From Lachnospiraceae bacterium JLR.KK008 (lineage in GTDB: Bacteria; Bacillota; Clostridia; Lachnospirales; Lachnospiraceae), in assembly GCA_037015955.1 (NCBI GenBank), contig CP143548.1, positions 830,001-894,000 on the forward strand: a DNA stretch of 64,000 bases, in the 5' to 3' direction. This document shows, one piece after another, positions 55,213 through 63,273 of the stretch. The number at the start of each line of letters is the position of its first letter. The first letter of the stretch is position 1. A program made the position numbers and the translations under genes. The notes beneath the pieces were generated by a model. It was not told the DNA's origin and ran no database searches. It saw only the letters and a program-made list of their open reading frames with translations.

Positions 55213-56619
55213 ACGGCCACAACTTACATCCGGCCTTACAAGCAGGCGGCGGGATCGAGCGCCGTCCAGACGATGGAGGAGCGTTTTGCCTACGGGCTCA
55301 ACCCGCAAAAGCTGGGGGCCGTTTCCTCCCACCTGTGCGACCCGGCCACAGCCGCCGCTGAGTTCCTGCTGGTGAAAAGCCAATACCAGGCGGCCACAGC
55401 CCGGCCCGTGGAGCGCGGGGCGCTGTTCTTCCAGGTGCGGCAGGCGTTCCCGCCCGGCGAGGTGACGGCGGAGGATGCCAACAAAATCGGCTATGAAACG
55501 GCGATGCGCTGGACAAAAGGCAAGTACCAGTTTTTCGTCTGTACCCATACCGACAAGGGCCACATCCACAATCACATTTACTACAATTCCACGGCCTTTG
55601 ACTGCTCCCGGAAATTCCATAATTTCATCGGCTCCAGCTTTGCCCTCCGGCGGCTGTCTGACCGGGTATGTCTGGAGCATGATTTGTCCGTGATACAAAA
55701 CCCCAGCCAGCACAGCAAGGGCCGCTTTCTGCATTATGGCCAGTGGATAGGCGACAAGCCGCCGTCTGCAAAACAGCGGGTGCGGCTGGCAATCATCGCT
55801 GCCCTTGAAAAAAAGCCCGCCGACTTTGCCGCGTTCCTCCGGCTCATGGAGGAGTCCGGCTTTGCCGTCAAGTGTGGACGGGGCGGCGTGGTGTCGTTTC
55901 TTGCTCCGGGGAATGACAAGTACACCCGGCTCCGGGCATCCACTCTTGGCCCCGGCTTTGACTCCCAGGACATCCGGGCGGTGATTGCCGGGGAGCGGCC
56001 CCTCCCGGAGCTCCCCAAGGACGCGCCGCCCCCGCCCCGGAGGGTGAGCCTTATCATAGACATTCAACAGCGCATGGCCGAAGGCAAAGGCCCCGCCTAT
56101 GAACGGTGGGCCAAGGTCTACAACCTAAAGCAAATGGCCGCCGCGCTCCAGTTCCTGCAAGAAAACAATCTGACCGATTATGACGCGCTGGCGGCAAAGA
56201 CCACGGCGGCGGTTGACCGGGCCCACGCGCTGGCCGGGGAGATCCAATCCACCGAGGCCGCCCTCTCCAAAACGTCCGAGCTTATGGGGGCCGTGGTGGA
56301 CTACGCCAAGGCCCGGCCCGTGTTCGATGGCTACAAGGCGGCCCGGTATTCTAAAAAATACCTGGCGGAGCATGAGGCGGAGCTTGCCACCTACCGGACG
56401 GCCCGCGCCGCTATGAACGAATTGTTAGGCGGCGAAAAGCTCCCTAAAATGGACGCGCTGAAAAAACAGCGGCGGGAGCTGGCGGAAAAGAAAAAGGCCC
56501 TCTATGCCGAGTATCGGCAGGCCCAGCGGGATATGCGGGAGGCCGTGGCGGTCAAGGCCAACATCGACCATCTGCTCGGACTGACGGACGGGCGGGACGA
56601 TAAGGAACAGACGCGATAG
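55213..56619 (+). CDS. Relaxase/mobilization nuclease
   Basis: 468 aa counted from an ACG codon at 55213, seven bases after GGAGGTG. The next product residues (ATTYIRPYK) are where related relaxases begin with Met. No ATG, GTG or TTG lies at that place; the nearest in-frame ATG is 55159, read through the palindrome. Catalytic histidine triad HTDKGHIHNHIYY at about 108-120. C-terminal part is a long helical region (LRRKKALYAEYRQAQ type). Nicks the origin of transfer and pilots the strand. The N-terminal start codon seems to have mutated, so expression may be weak. Confidence 0.88.
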   Translation, partial: TATTYIRPYKQAAGSSAVQTMEERFAYGLNPQKLGAVSSHLCDPATAAAEFLLVKSQYQAATARPVERGALFFQVRQAFPPGEVTAEDANKIGYETAMRWTKGKYQFFVCTHTDKGHIHNHIYYNSTAFDCSRKFHNFIGSSFALRRLSDRVCLEHDLSVIQNPSQHSKGRFLHYGQWIGDKPPSAKQRVRLAIIAALEKKPADFAAFLRLMEESGFAVKCGRGGVVSFLAPGNDKYTRLRASTLGPGFDSQDIRAVIAGERPLPELPKDAPPPPRRVSLIIDIQQRMAEGKGPAYERWAKVYNLKQMAAALQFLQENNLTDYDALAAKTTAAVDRAHALAGEIQSTEAALSKTSELMGAVVDYAKARPVFDGYKAARYSKKYLAEHEAELATYRTARAAMNELLGGEKLPKMDALKKQRRELAEKKKALYAEYRQAQRDMREAVAVKANIDHLLGLTDGRDDKEQTR

Positions 56620-56640
56620 CGGCGGTGACGCAGCCAATCT

Positions 56641-56663
56641 CTTTGGGACATTTTGTCCCAAAG
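56641..56663. repeat. Palindrome family member after the relaxase
   Basis: CTTTGGGACA-N3-TGTCCCAAAG, perfect arms, 22 bp after the stop. Confidence 0.85.
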
Positions 56664-56805
56664 AGCCGGGTTTGGGGAGGCTCCCCAACAAGCATTTTTG
56701 CGGGCCAACGGCCCAGCAAAAATTTCGGAGTGTGGCCACACCCGAATTGCTTGCCGTTTGTGCGCTCCCCTATACATGGCACGAAAAAACGGAGGTCGCG
56801 TTTCC

Positions 56806-57162
56806 TTACGTTCCCTCCGTTTCCCTGGCTTTTTTGATACCCTCTGCGGCTCCCTCAATAATGATTAGCTCCTTTTCGTCCATACCGTTTAACAGACGAT
56901 CAATGTGTTTCCGGCGCTCATTCCCGCCGCCCAGCTTGTCCGGGTAGAAAAATTCATCCACGGAAATATCCAAAAGGGTGACGAGCTTGTAAAAGGCGTT
57001 GAGGCTGGTGTGCTGGCCCCGGTTTTCAATATACATGATGGAGCGCGGGGTGAGGTCTACAAGCTGGGCCAGGTGCTCCTGCGTCCAGCCCTTTGCTTTT
57101 CGTCTGCGCTTGATTTCTGCACCCAGGGCGCGGCAGTCCAGACGTTCTTCATATTGGTACAT
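56806..57162 (-). CDS. XRE-family helix-turn-helix regulator
   Basis: 118 aa, start MYQYEERLD after GGGGGTGATATAAGA on the minus strand. HTH GWTQEHLAQLVDLTPRSIM. Paralogue of 27421-27777. Divergent from the leader-mef operon, which has its promoter 100 bp away, so it may regulate that intergenic region as well as itself. Confidence 0.87.
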   Translation of the reverse strand: MYQYEERLDCRALGAEIKRRRKAKGWTQEHLAQLVDLTPRSIMYIENRGQHTSLNAFYKLVTLLDISVDEFFYPDKLGGGNERRKHIDRLLNGMDEKELIIIEGAAEGIKKARETEGT

Positions 57163-57264
57163 TCTTATATCACCCCCACATTATTTTACATTTCGGTGGC
57201 AGATATGAGAACGAAACATAATTTTATATTTTAGTAGTATTTTATTTCGCTTTTTGAGGGGGCG

Positions 57265-57293
57265 TTGACAAAAACCGCTTTATATGATAAACT
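57265..57293 (+). promoter_or_regulatory. Promoter of the mef operon
   Basis: TTGACA (57265-57270), 17 nt, TAAACT (57288-57293). Confidence 0.8.
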
Positions 57294-57323
57294 TACCAAA
57301 ATTATATAGAGGAGAAAGACATC

Positions 57324-57362
57324 ATGTGGTATGGGTGTATGTGGAATATTCGTAATTATTAA
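57324..57362 (+). CDS. 12-aa leader peptide
   Basis: MWYGCMWNIRNY, preceded by GGAGAAAGACATC. Short, with no other role visible, and followed by a terminator before the resistance gene. This is the arrangement used for drug-induced ribosome-stalling attenuation. Confidence 0.6.
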   Translation: MWYGCMWNIRNY

Positions 57363-57494
57363 GTAGGGCAATAAAAGAGCGGTTCCCATTTTGAAGTGGG
57401 CTTATTTGTCATGCTTATTTTCGAATAACACCTATACTTGAGGTATTGGAATAATATAGTTATATCTTATTATTCATGGTGTATTTCGTAGTTT

Positions 57495-57536
57495 ATGCAG
57501 GTCAATGCTCACTTTTAGAGATGACCTGCATTTTTT
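57495..57536 (+). terminator. Attenuator terminator in the mef leader
   Basis: ATGCAGGTCA/TGACCTGCAT hairpin with T run, 56 bp before mef. Transcription must pass it to reach the pump gene. Confidence 0.85.
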
Positions 57537-57591
57537 ATTGCTCTTTTTGTTGTCCTTTTGAGTTTAATAAAAAATACAGGAGAAAATCATA

Positions 57592-58827
57592 ATGAATAAA
57601 CTAAAATGGAAACAGACTTTTTACTTTTTATGGGTAGGGCAAGCTGTGTCTGTTCTCACAAGTTCAATTCTGCAAATGGCCTTGATTTGGCATTTAACAG
57701 TAATAACACAATCTGCCTTTGTGCTTTCAATGGCCTCGTTAGCCGGATTTCTACCAAATGCCATTTTTGGAATAGTGGCAGGAACTTTTGTTGATCGAAT
57801 GGATAGAAAAGGTATCCTAATAGGAGCTGATCTTTTTATTGCGGTAATTAGCCTGACACTTGCTATCGCCGCACAGAACGGGAATATAGCCGTATGGTTA
57901 GTATTGGCGGTATTAGCTATCCGTAGCATCGGAACTGCATTTCATACTCCTGCCATTAGTGCGGTCACACCGCTTATCGTCCCACCGGAAGAATTGACAA
58001 AATGTGCGGGGTTTACGCAGTCGCTACAGACTATCGGCTACATGGCCGGGACAGCTATAGCAGGAATACTATATCCGATCTGGAGTATTAGTGGTATGGT
58101 AGCCCTGGATGTTTTCGGAGCTATTGTTGCTTCTCTTGTTGTGGCACTTATCAAAATACCAAAGATTGAAAATGCTGATAGGGCAAATCAATCGAAAAGT
58201 TTTTTTGAAGAAACAAAAGCGGGATATTCCGCATTAAAAAAAGAAAAAGGTATTTTTGCTCTTGTCTGGATTGCCGCCGCGTTTACAATTTTGTACTTCC
58301 CTATCAATGCCCTTTTCCCGTTAATGTCTCTTGATTATTTCGGCGGTACAACTTTCCAGGCTTCTGTTACTGAGATTGCTTTTTCCGTAGGTATGCTTGT
58401 CGGAAGCGTCATCTTGGGTATTGGAGGAGGGATCAAAAATCGGGGACTTGCAATTCCCTTTTCAATTATGCTTATGGGAGTGCCTATTACCTTTTCGGGA
58501 CTGCTCCCTCAAAGTGGTTTTTGGGCTTTTGCTTTTTTCTGTATCATTATGGGGGCTTCTGCCCCATTTCATAATGGCCCTGTTACTGCACTCATACAAG
58601 AGAAGTTACCACCGGAATATTTAGGTCGCGCTTTCGGATTTTACGGCAGTATTGCTTCACTTGCTATGCCAGTCGGTCTATTGATTTCAGGGGCCTTTGC
58701 AGATATAGTGGGAATAACAAAATGGTTTTTTATTACTGGCACTCTTATTGTAATACTTGCATTGATATGCCTTGCAGTGCCATCTATTAGAACGATTGAT
58801 AAGGATGGTAAAAAGGCTGATGGCTAA
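57592..58827 (+). CDS. mef: Mef-type MFS efflux pump (macrolide efflux family)
   Basis: 411 aa with about twelve membrane segments. Layout and motifs follow Mef(A): FYFLWVGQAVSVLTSSILQM at the N-terminus, VLSMASLAGFLPNAIFG, VDRMDRKGILIGADL, AIRSIGTAFHTPAISAVTPL, then LPPEYLGRAFGFYGSIASL and a final membrane segment. Mef proteins extrude 14- and 15-membered macrolides, usually with an MsrD partner, which is absent here. Related MFS pumps handle other drugs. AT-richer than the element backbone. Followed, with an eight-base overlap, by the KTR peptide gene. Confidence 0.8.
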   Translation: MNKLKWKQTFYFLWVGQAVSVLTSSILQMALIWHLTVITQSAFVLSMASLAGFLPNAIFGIVAGTFVDRMDRKGILIGADLFIAVISLTLAIAAQNGNIAVWLVLAVLAIRSIGTAFHTPAISAVTPLIVPPEELTKCAGFTQSLQTIGYMAGTAIAGILYPIWSISGMVALDVFGAIVASLVVALIKIPKIENADRANQSKSFFEETKAGYSALKKEKGIFALVWIAAAFTILYFPINALFPLMSLDYFGGTTFQASVTEIAFSVGMLVGSVILGIGGGIKNRGLAIPFSIMLMGVPITFSGLLPQSGFWAFAFFCIIMGASAPFHNGPVTALIQEKLPPEYLGRAFGFYGSIASLAMPVGLLISGAFADIVGITKWFFITGTLIVILALICLAVPSIRTIDKDGKKADG

Positions 58828-58990
58828 TAAGTATTGGGTGAAGTGTCCAATTTGCAAAAGAAAAACCCGTATTCAAGTATATAAAGAAACCACGCTAAAA
58901 AATTTCCCTCTTTTCTGTCCTAAATGTAAGCAAGTACACGTAATAGATTTAGAACAACTTAAAATTGTAGTCAAAAGTGCCAGTCGCTAA
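58820..58990 (+). CDS. Cysteine-rich KTR-type small protein
   Basis: 56 aa from ATG 58820. Zinc-ribbon pattern CPICKRKTR and FCPKCKQVHVIDLEQLK. These tiny proteins commonly follow resistance genes in conjugative elements; role unknown. An upstream in-frame ATG at 58805 is possible. Confidence 0.8.
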   Translation: MANKYWVKCPICKRKTRIQVYKETTLKNFPLFCPKCKQVHVIDLEQLKIVVKSASR

Positions 58991-58997
58991 GACGCAG

Positions 58998-59034
58998 AGC
59001 CGACAAACAGCTAAATGTTGTTTGTCGGCTTTTT
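58998..59034 (+). terminator. Terminator of the mef operon
   Basis: AGCCGACAAAC/GTTTGTCGGCT hairpin with T run. Confidence 0.9.
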
Positions 59035-59121
59035 GCTTTTAAGCAAATCCGCCGGTGAATGAGACGGATAGCGCGTCTAATCGAACCTCTTATCAAATGG
59101 CGGTATCAAGGAGGTATCGCC

Positions 59122-59220
59122 GTGTCTTTTTTAACTTCTATTCAATTTAATTTATCAAAAAAAGCACAGCTCCGCCACCGGACAATTCCGACCATAAACG
59201 CGAAATTAACAAGTACATAA
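59122..59220 (+). CDS. 32-aa small open reading frame
   Basis: GTG after AAGGAGGTATCGCC. Product MSFLTSIQFNLSKKAQLRHR onward. The ribosome binding site is strong, but no family is known to me. Lies in the stretch between the KTR gene and the sigma-like gene, which holds nothing else but two hairpins. Confidence 0.4.
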   Translation: MSFLTSIQFNLSKKAQLRHRTIPTINAKLTST

Positions 59221-59240
59221 AGAATGATGTCATTTCATGC

Positions 59241-59267
59241 GCCCGCACAGCACAACGCTGTGCGGGC
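59241..59267. repeat. GC-rich perfect hairpin
   Basis: GCCCGCACAGC/GCTGTGCGGGC with a five-base loop, between the small ORF and the sigma-like gene. Confidence 0.75.
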
Positions 59268-59290
59268 GTTGTCGTTTCTTGTCGGCTCCA

Positions 59291-59313
59291 CTTCGAGACA
59301 AACAGTCCCAAAG
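59291..59313. repeat. Palindrome family member
   Basis: CTTCGAGACA/CAGTCCCAAAG, upstream of the sigma-like gene. Confidence 0.7.
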
Positions 59314-59403
59314 TGCGGGACGGCTCCCCAGGGTGCCGCTCCCCGCCGCCATCCATATCGTTTCCCGTCAACCCGACCACAAAACGATATGGAGGTACAT
59401 ACC

Positions 59404-59826
59404 ATGACAATTATCAACTTGCGCGACTTTTACTACTGGTACACCCAGGACGAATATATGGAGGTTTCTGACGATGTGGCCGAGGCGCTCCGGGTCAGTG
59501 TCCGCTACGAGGCGGCCTATGCGGAGCGGGCCCGGTACAACAAGGCTTACTACTCCCTGGACTGCGATGACGGCATCGAGTATTCGGCCTGCCAGCACGA
59601 GCTCACCCCGGATGAGGTTCTGGAGCTCAAGGAGCGGTTCTGCCGTCTGTGGAACGCGCTGAACAGCCTGCCGGAAACCCAGGGCCGCCGGGTGGACGCT
59701 CACTTTATCCTCGGCATGACCTACCGGGAGATCGCTCAGACCGAGGGCGTGGACAAGAGCGCGGTGCGGCGTTCCGTTCTCAGCGGACTGGAGAGCATGA
59801 AAAAATATCTGCAAAAAAATTCGTGA
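59404..59826 (+). CDS. Sigma-70 region-4-like element regulator
   Basis: 140 aa from ATG 59404, after GGAGGTACATACC; the frame is open further upstream but non-conserved in character. Helical protein ending in an HTH: GMTYREIAQTEGVDKSAVRRSV then SGLESMKKYL, as in the small sigma-like factors of conjugative transposons. It probably controls element genes. Confidence 0.8.
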   Translation: MTIINLRDFYYWYTQDEYMEVSDDVAEALRVSVRYEAAYAERARYNKAYYSLDCDDGIEYSACQHELTPDEVLELKERFCRLWNALNSLPETQGRRVDAHFILGMTYREIAQTEGVDKSAVRRSVLSGLESMKKYLQKNS

Positions 59827-60156
59827 TTGCCGTCTCCATTTGCTCCACTTTTCTGGTGGTATATGAGAGGAAGTTTTTTCTCTCCACAACTGAATAGCGG
59901 GCGGCCCCCAGTGAACGCGGGGAGCCGGGCGGCGGGTGCGCGGTGACTTCTCCAACGGGAGGACGAGCGACCAACACCACCGCCGCGCCCGAGGAGCTTG
60001 CCAGCCCCGGGGCCACGATCCGCGAGGGACAAGCTGGCCGCTTGCCGCTCCGGGCCGCCGCACAAAACAAGGGAGCGCCGGGACGCTACTCGCTGTCTTT
60101 GGACGGGCCAAACATACGGGCCCGGCGCTCCCCATTTTTACATAGGAGGCGGACTT
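59827..60156 (+). other. GC-rich non-coding region
   Basis: 330 bp with no supported gene. Contains a hairpin with arms GGGAGCGCCGGG (60071-60082) and CCCGGCGCTCCC (60121-60132) around a 38-nt loop, followed by a short T run. Confidence 0.5.
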
Positions 60157-60357
60157 ATGGAATACGACCCCACTCTGGCGGCTCTGCTGGCCCAGCCGTG
60201 GAGCAACAACGTGTGCCGGGGCTATGTCATCTACGCGATGGAAAACTGCGGGTTTGCTCCCGAGGACATCCGGCGCGTGGTGGCCGAGCTCTATGAGGTT
60301 TTTGACTGCCGGGGGCTGGACGAGGCCGAGGCACACTTTCTGGACAGCCCCTATTAG
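60157..60357 (+). CDS. Small element-borne hypothetical protein
   Basis: 66 aa after AGGAGGCGGACTT. Acidic helical protein (EYDPTLAALLAQPWSNNVC, GYVIYAMENCGF, EDIRRVVAELYEVFDC). Common small orf next to sigma-like genes in such elements; function unknown. Confidence 0.65.
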   Translation: MEYDPTLAALLAQPWSNNVCRGYVIYAMENCGFAPEDIRRVVAELYEVFDCRGLDEAEAHFLDSPY

Positions 60358-60358
60358 G

Positions 60359-60380
60359 TTCGAGACATTTTGTCCCAAGG
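60359..60380. repeat. Palindrome family member
   Basis: TTCGAGACATTTTGTCCCAAGG right after the stop at 60357. Confidence 0.75.
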
Positions 60381-60467
60381 TGAGGACAGGCCAAAGGGCG
60401 GCACTTTTCGCAGTGCCGCCTTTTCGCGTTTTCCCACCAACCCAACAACGCAAAAGGAGGTTTTACC

Positions 60468-60734
60468 GTGAGACTGACCGCAAAAGAGCTTGAAAAAATG
60501 CAGAGTGTCAACATTGGCGCGGTGAGCGCGGATGCGCTGGCTGACGTGAGCGGTATGGCCTTTGACCGCACCCTCCCCCGGGAGGAGCGGCTGGCCCGGT
60601 TTGTGAAACGGGCCGTCAATCCGTACTGCTTTAGCGTGGGCGGCGTGGGCGTGAAGATCGAATTTGCCGAGGGCGGCCCCTCCCTCCAGGAGACGCTGGC
60701 GGCCTTTCTTATCCGGCAAAAGAGCGGGCTGTAA
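60468..60734 (+). CDS. DUF6870-like small element protein
   Basis: 88 aa from GTG after AAAAGGAGGTTTTACC. RLTAKELEKMQSVNIG at the start and RFVKRAVNPYCFSVGG with IEFAEGGPSLQETLAAFL at the end. Such proteins lie just before the recombinase gene in related elements and may be recombination-related. Function not established. Confidence 0.65.
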   Translation: MRLTAKELEKMQSVNIGAVSADALADVSGMAFDRTLPREERLARFVKRAVNPYCFSVGGVGVKIEFAEGGPSLQETLAAFLIRQKSGL

Positions 60735-60756
60735 CTGCGGTTACGGCCCGTTCCCC

Positions 60757-60780
60757 ACTTCGAGACAAACTGTCCCAAGG
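60757..60780. repeat. Palindrome family member before the recombinase
   Basis: ACTTCGAGACA/TGTCCCAAGG, upstream of the integrase gene. Confidence 0.75.
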
Positions 60781-60851
60781 CATCGACATCCTTGTTGATA
60801 CCCCCAGGCAGAGGTATAATATAAGTGTAATGTGATAGGGAAGGAGGAACA

Positions 60852-62537
60852 ATGGCACGAGCTAAAAACAGAGGGTATCAGCAGACTTTTACCCCTACAT
60901 ATACAATCCGGCGTTGGAAAATGGGCGGCTACATCCGGCTCTCTCGGGAGGACTTACAGAAAATCAACCGGGGCTTGGACGATAGCAACAGCGTGAAAAA
61001 TCAGCGCGACATACTCAACGATTTTCACCATAACCACATGGACGAATTTGAGAGCTATACCGAGTATGTGGACGATGGGCACACCGGAACCGATACGGAG
61101 CGCGAAAGTTTCCAGCGGCTCTTGGGCGATGTAATGAATGGGAAAATCAACTGTGTTGTTGTGAAAGACCTTTCCCGTTTTGCCCGGAATTACAGTGACG
61201 CCGGAAGTCTGATTGATAACCTGTTTGTGCAGATGGGCGTCCGCTTTATCAGCTTGGCCGAGGGCGTGGACAGCTACCGCGACCCGGATAGCGTGAACAG
61301 CATTATTGTTCCAATCACAAACGTGATGAACGACCAGTATTGCTATCAGACCTCAAAGAAAATCCGGCAGGTATTTGACTATAAGCGGCGCAACGGCCAG
61401 TACATCGGCTCTTTTGCTCCCTACGGCTACATTAAAGACCCGAAAAACAAACACCAGCTAATCGTTGACACGGAGGCCGCCGAAACCGTCAAGCGCGTTT
61501 ACTCCATGCTCCTGCAAGGCTCGTCTAAAAGGGCCATCGCTCTGTATCTGAACGAACACGGTGTACCCAGCCCCTCGGCCTACCGCCGCATGAAAGGCTT
61601 GCCCGTTTCGTCTGCTGTGGCTGACGACCCCATGTGGAGCGCCCGGATGATACATGAAATGCTCACCAACCCCATTTACACCGGGGATTTGGTACAAGGC
61701 CGCCGCCGGGTGAAAAGCTACAAGGTACACCAGATTGAGGCTGTGCCGGAGGAGGAGTGGGTACGAGTGCCCGATACTCACGAGGCAATCATCCCCCACG
61801 AAACCTTTGACAAGGTGCAGTCTCTGCTGATACGCGATACCCGGACATCCCCCAAAGGGCGGGAAGTTCACTTGTTCAGCGGTTTTCTGAAATGTGCCGA
61901 CTGCGGGAAATCCATCACCCGCAGCGTGAGCGGGAAAAATGTGTACTACGCCTGCTCCACCTACAAGAACCGCTCCCGAACCGCCTGCACGATGCACTCT
62001 ATCAAGCACAACCGTTTAGAGGCCGCCGTACTGTTCGCTATCCAGTATCAAGTGAACACCGCCGTTTCCTACTCGGAGCTGATAGCCCGTATCAATTCGG
62101 CCCCGCTGAAAAAAAGTCAATCCCACCGCCTTAACGACCAGATAGCCGCAAAGGAAAAGGAATTGACCAGGATAACCCGCTATAAGCAGTCACTGTATCA
62201 AGATTGGAAAGACGGGGAAATCACCCAGCAGGAATACCGGGATATGAAAGCCGATTATGAACGGCAGGCCGCCGAGCTTGCGGATGTGCTGGCCCGGCTG
62301 AACGCGGAACGGGCAGAGCTGGCAAACGGCGTTGACAAGGAACACCCCGCGCTGGTAGCCTTTGCAAAGTATCAGAGCATCGAAACGCTGAACCGTGAAA
62401 TCCTCACGGACTTGGTAGACCACATCAAGGTTTACGAAAACGGCAATATCAGCGTTCACTTCAAGTTCGCGGACGAGTTCCGCAAGATTGCCGAGTACAT
62501 TGAAATCAACACCACCGATACCGCCGAGGCGGGCTAA
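60852..62537 (+). CDS. Large serine recombinase (integrase/excisionase)
   Basis: 561 aa after GGAAGGAGGAAC. Catalytic serine in GYIRLSRED at about 26-34, resolvase core (YVDDGHTGTDTERESFQRLL, VVKDLSRFARNY), recombinase domain (GSFAPYGYIKDP), zinc ribbon CADCGK plus a second cysteine pair around CSTYKNRSRTACTM (about 348-385), coiled coil, and the DUF4368-type C-terminus (LVDHIKVYENGNISVHFKF). It lies next to the right junction, as integrases do, and should catalyse excision between the ATATG cores. Confidence 0.95.
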   Translation: MARAKNRGYQQTFTPTYTIRRWKMGGYIRLSREDLQKINRGLDDSNSVKNQRDILNDFHHNHMDEFESYTEYVDDGHTGTDTERESFQRLLGDVMNGKINCVVVKDLSRFARNYSDAGSLIDNLFVQMGVRFISLAEGVDSYRDPDSVNSIIVPITNVMNDQYCYQTSKKIRQVFDYKRRNGQYIGSFAPYGYIKDPKNKHQLIVDTEAAETVKRVYSMLLQGSSKRAIALYLNEHGVPSPSAYRRMKGLPVSSAVADDPMWSARMIHEMLTNPIYTGDLVQGRRRVKSYKVHQIEAVPEEEWVRVPDTHEAIIPHETFDKVQSLLIRDTRTSPKGREVHLFSGFLKCADCGKSITRSVSGKNVYYACSTYKNRSRTACTMHSIKHNRLEAAVLFAIQYQVNTAVSYSELIARINSAPLKKSQSHRLNDQIAAKEKELTRITRYKQSLYQDWKDGEITQQEYRDMKADYERQAAELADVLARLNAERAELANGVDKEHPALVAFAKYQSIETLNREILTDLVDHIKVYENGNISVHFKFADEFRKIAEYIEINTTDTAEAG

Positions 62538-62596
62538 CCCCGCCAACGCATAAACCCCTTTGACAGTGTGTTTTCCTAATAGGAGTTAATCATATG

Positions 62597-63270
62597 CGGT
62601 AGTTATGGGGCAGAAAAGCCAGTTGTTTTTTGAGCTGACAGCGGAGGATACGCTGAGACTGTTTAAAGAAATATATCGTATTCCAGAAGACGAGTATAGG
62701 AGAAATAAGAACTTTTTTGTGGAGCTGTTTCAGGTGCAGGAGCTTATGGATGTACAGGTAAGGACATTATCATTAGGAGAAAGGATGAAAATGGAATTGA
62801 TTGTTGCATTGCTTCATAATCCCAAAATACTGTTTTTAGATGAGCCGACAATTGGACTGGATGCTGTGGCAAGTAAGCAGATTCGGACTTTCCTGAAAAA
62901 TATTAATGAATCGAGAGGGACGACCATCCTGCTGACTTCACATTATATGGAGGATATTAAGGCATTATGCAAACGCTCTATTGTAGTAAATTACGGCAGA
63001 AAAATATATGACGGCGATACGGATATGTTATTTGAACAATACCAGAAGAGCAAGAAAATGACTATATACTTTGAGCATAGCGTAGAGCCTGATGTCCCGG
63101 AACATTGCAGGATATTAGAAAAAACAAATGACAAACTGGTGCTTGAAATACCAAAACAAAATACAGAAAAAGTTCTGGAATTGTATATAGGTCATTATCC
63201 GATCCGGGATATTGGAATTGAGGAAGAAGAAATAGGCTCTGTAGTAGAGCGTATCTATAAGGGGGTGTAA
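62597..63270 (+). pseudogene. ABC transporter ATPase, 3' part, separated by element
   Basis: Continues the frame of 47024-47321. Q-loop MGQKSQLFFELT, signature LSLGERMKMELI, Walker B ILFLDEPTIGLD, H-loop LLTSH, and a C-terminal extension to VERIYKGV. An internal ATG at 62605 is not a natural start. The lost Walker A makes this half inactive alone. Confidence 0.9.
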
Positions 63271-63273
63271 AAC

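Larger units (their letters stand above)
57163..57591 (+). other. Control region of mef (promoter, leader, attenuator)
   Basis: 430 bp. Holds the promoter 57265-57293, leader peptide 57324-57362 and terminator 57495-57536, described separately. Its first 100 bp are still similar to the sequence upstream of the XRE gene at 27.8 kb. Confidence 0.7.
47322..62596 (+). mobile_element. Integrated mobilizable element of about 15.3 kb (serine-recombinase type)
   Basis: Both junctions are defined by the interrupted ATPase. ATATG occurs at 47317-47321 and 62592-62596, so the crossover lies within it. Just inside each end is an inverted CTCCTATTAGGA (20 of 24 bases matching, 47317-47340 against 62572-62595). 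Contents in order: parB, DUF7768-like, truncated ardA, IS21 copy 2, hypothetical, mobC, cargo gene (minus), relaxase, XRE regulator (minus), leader peptide and mef, KTR peptide, sigma-like factor, small ORFs, serine recombinase. No VirB4, VirD4 or other secretion genes, so it is an IME or a deleted ICE. Backbone is GC-rich; the IS and cargo genes are AT-rich. Confidence 0.93.

Noticed and set aside
62605-63270. Independent ABC ATPase gene starting at ATG 62605
   Set aside because: It lacks Walker A, has no ribosome binding site, and continues the frame of 47024-47321 exactly when the element is removed.
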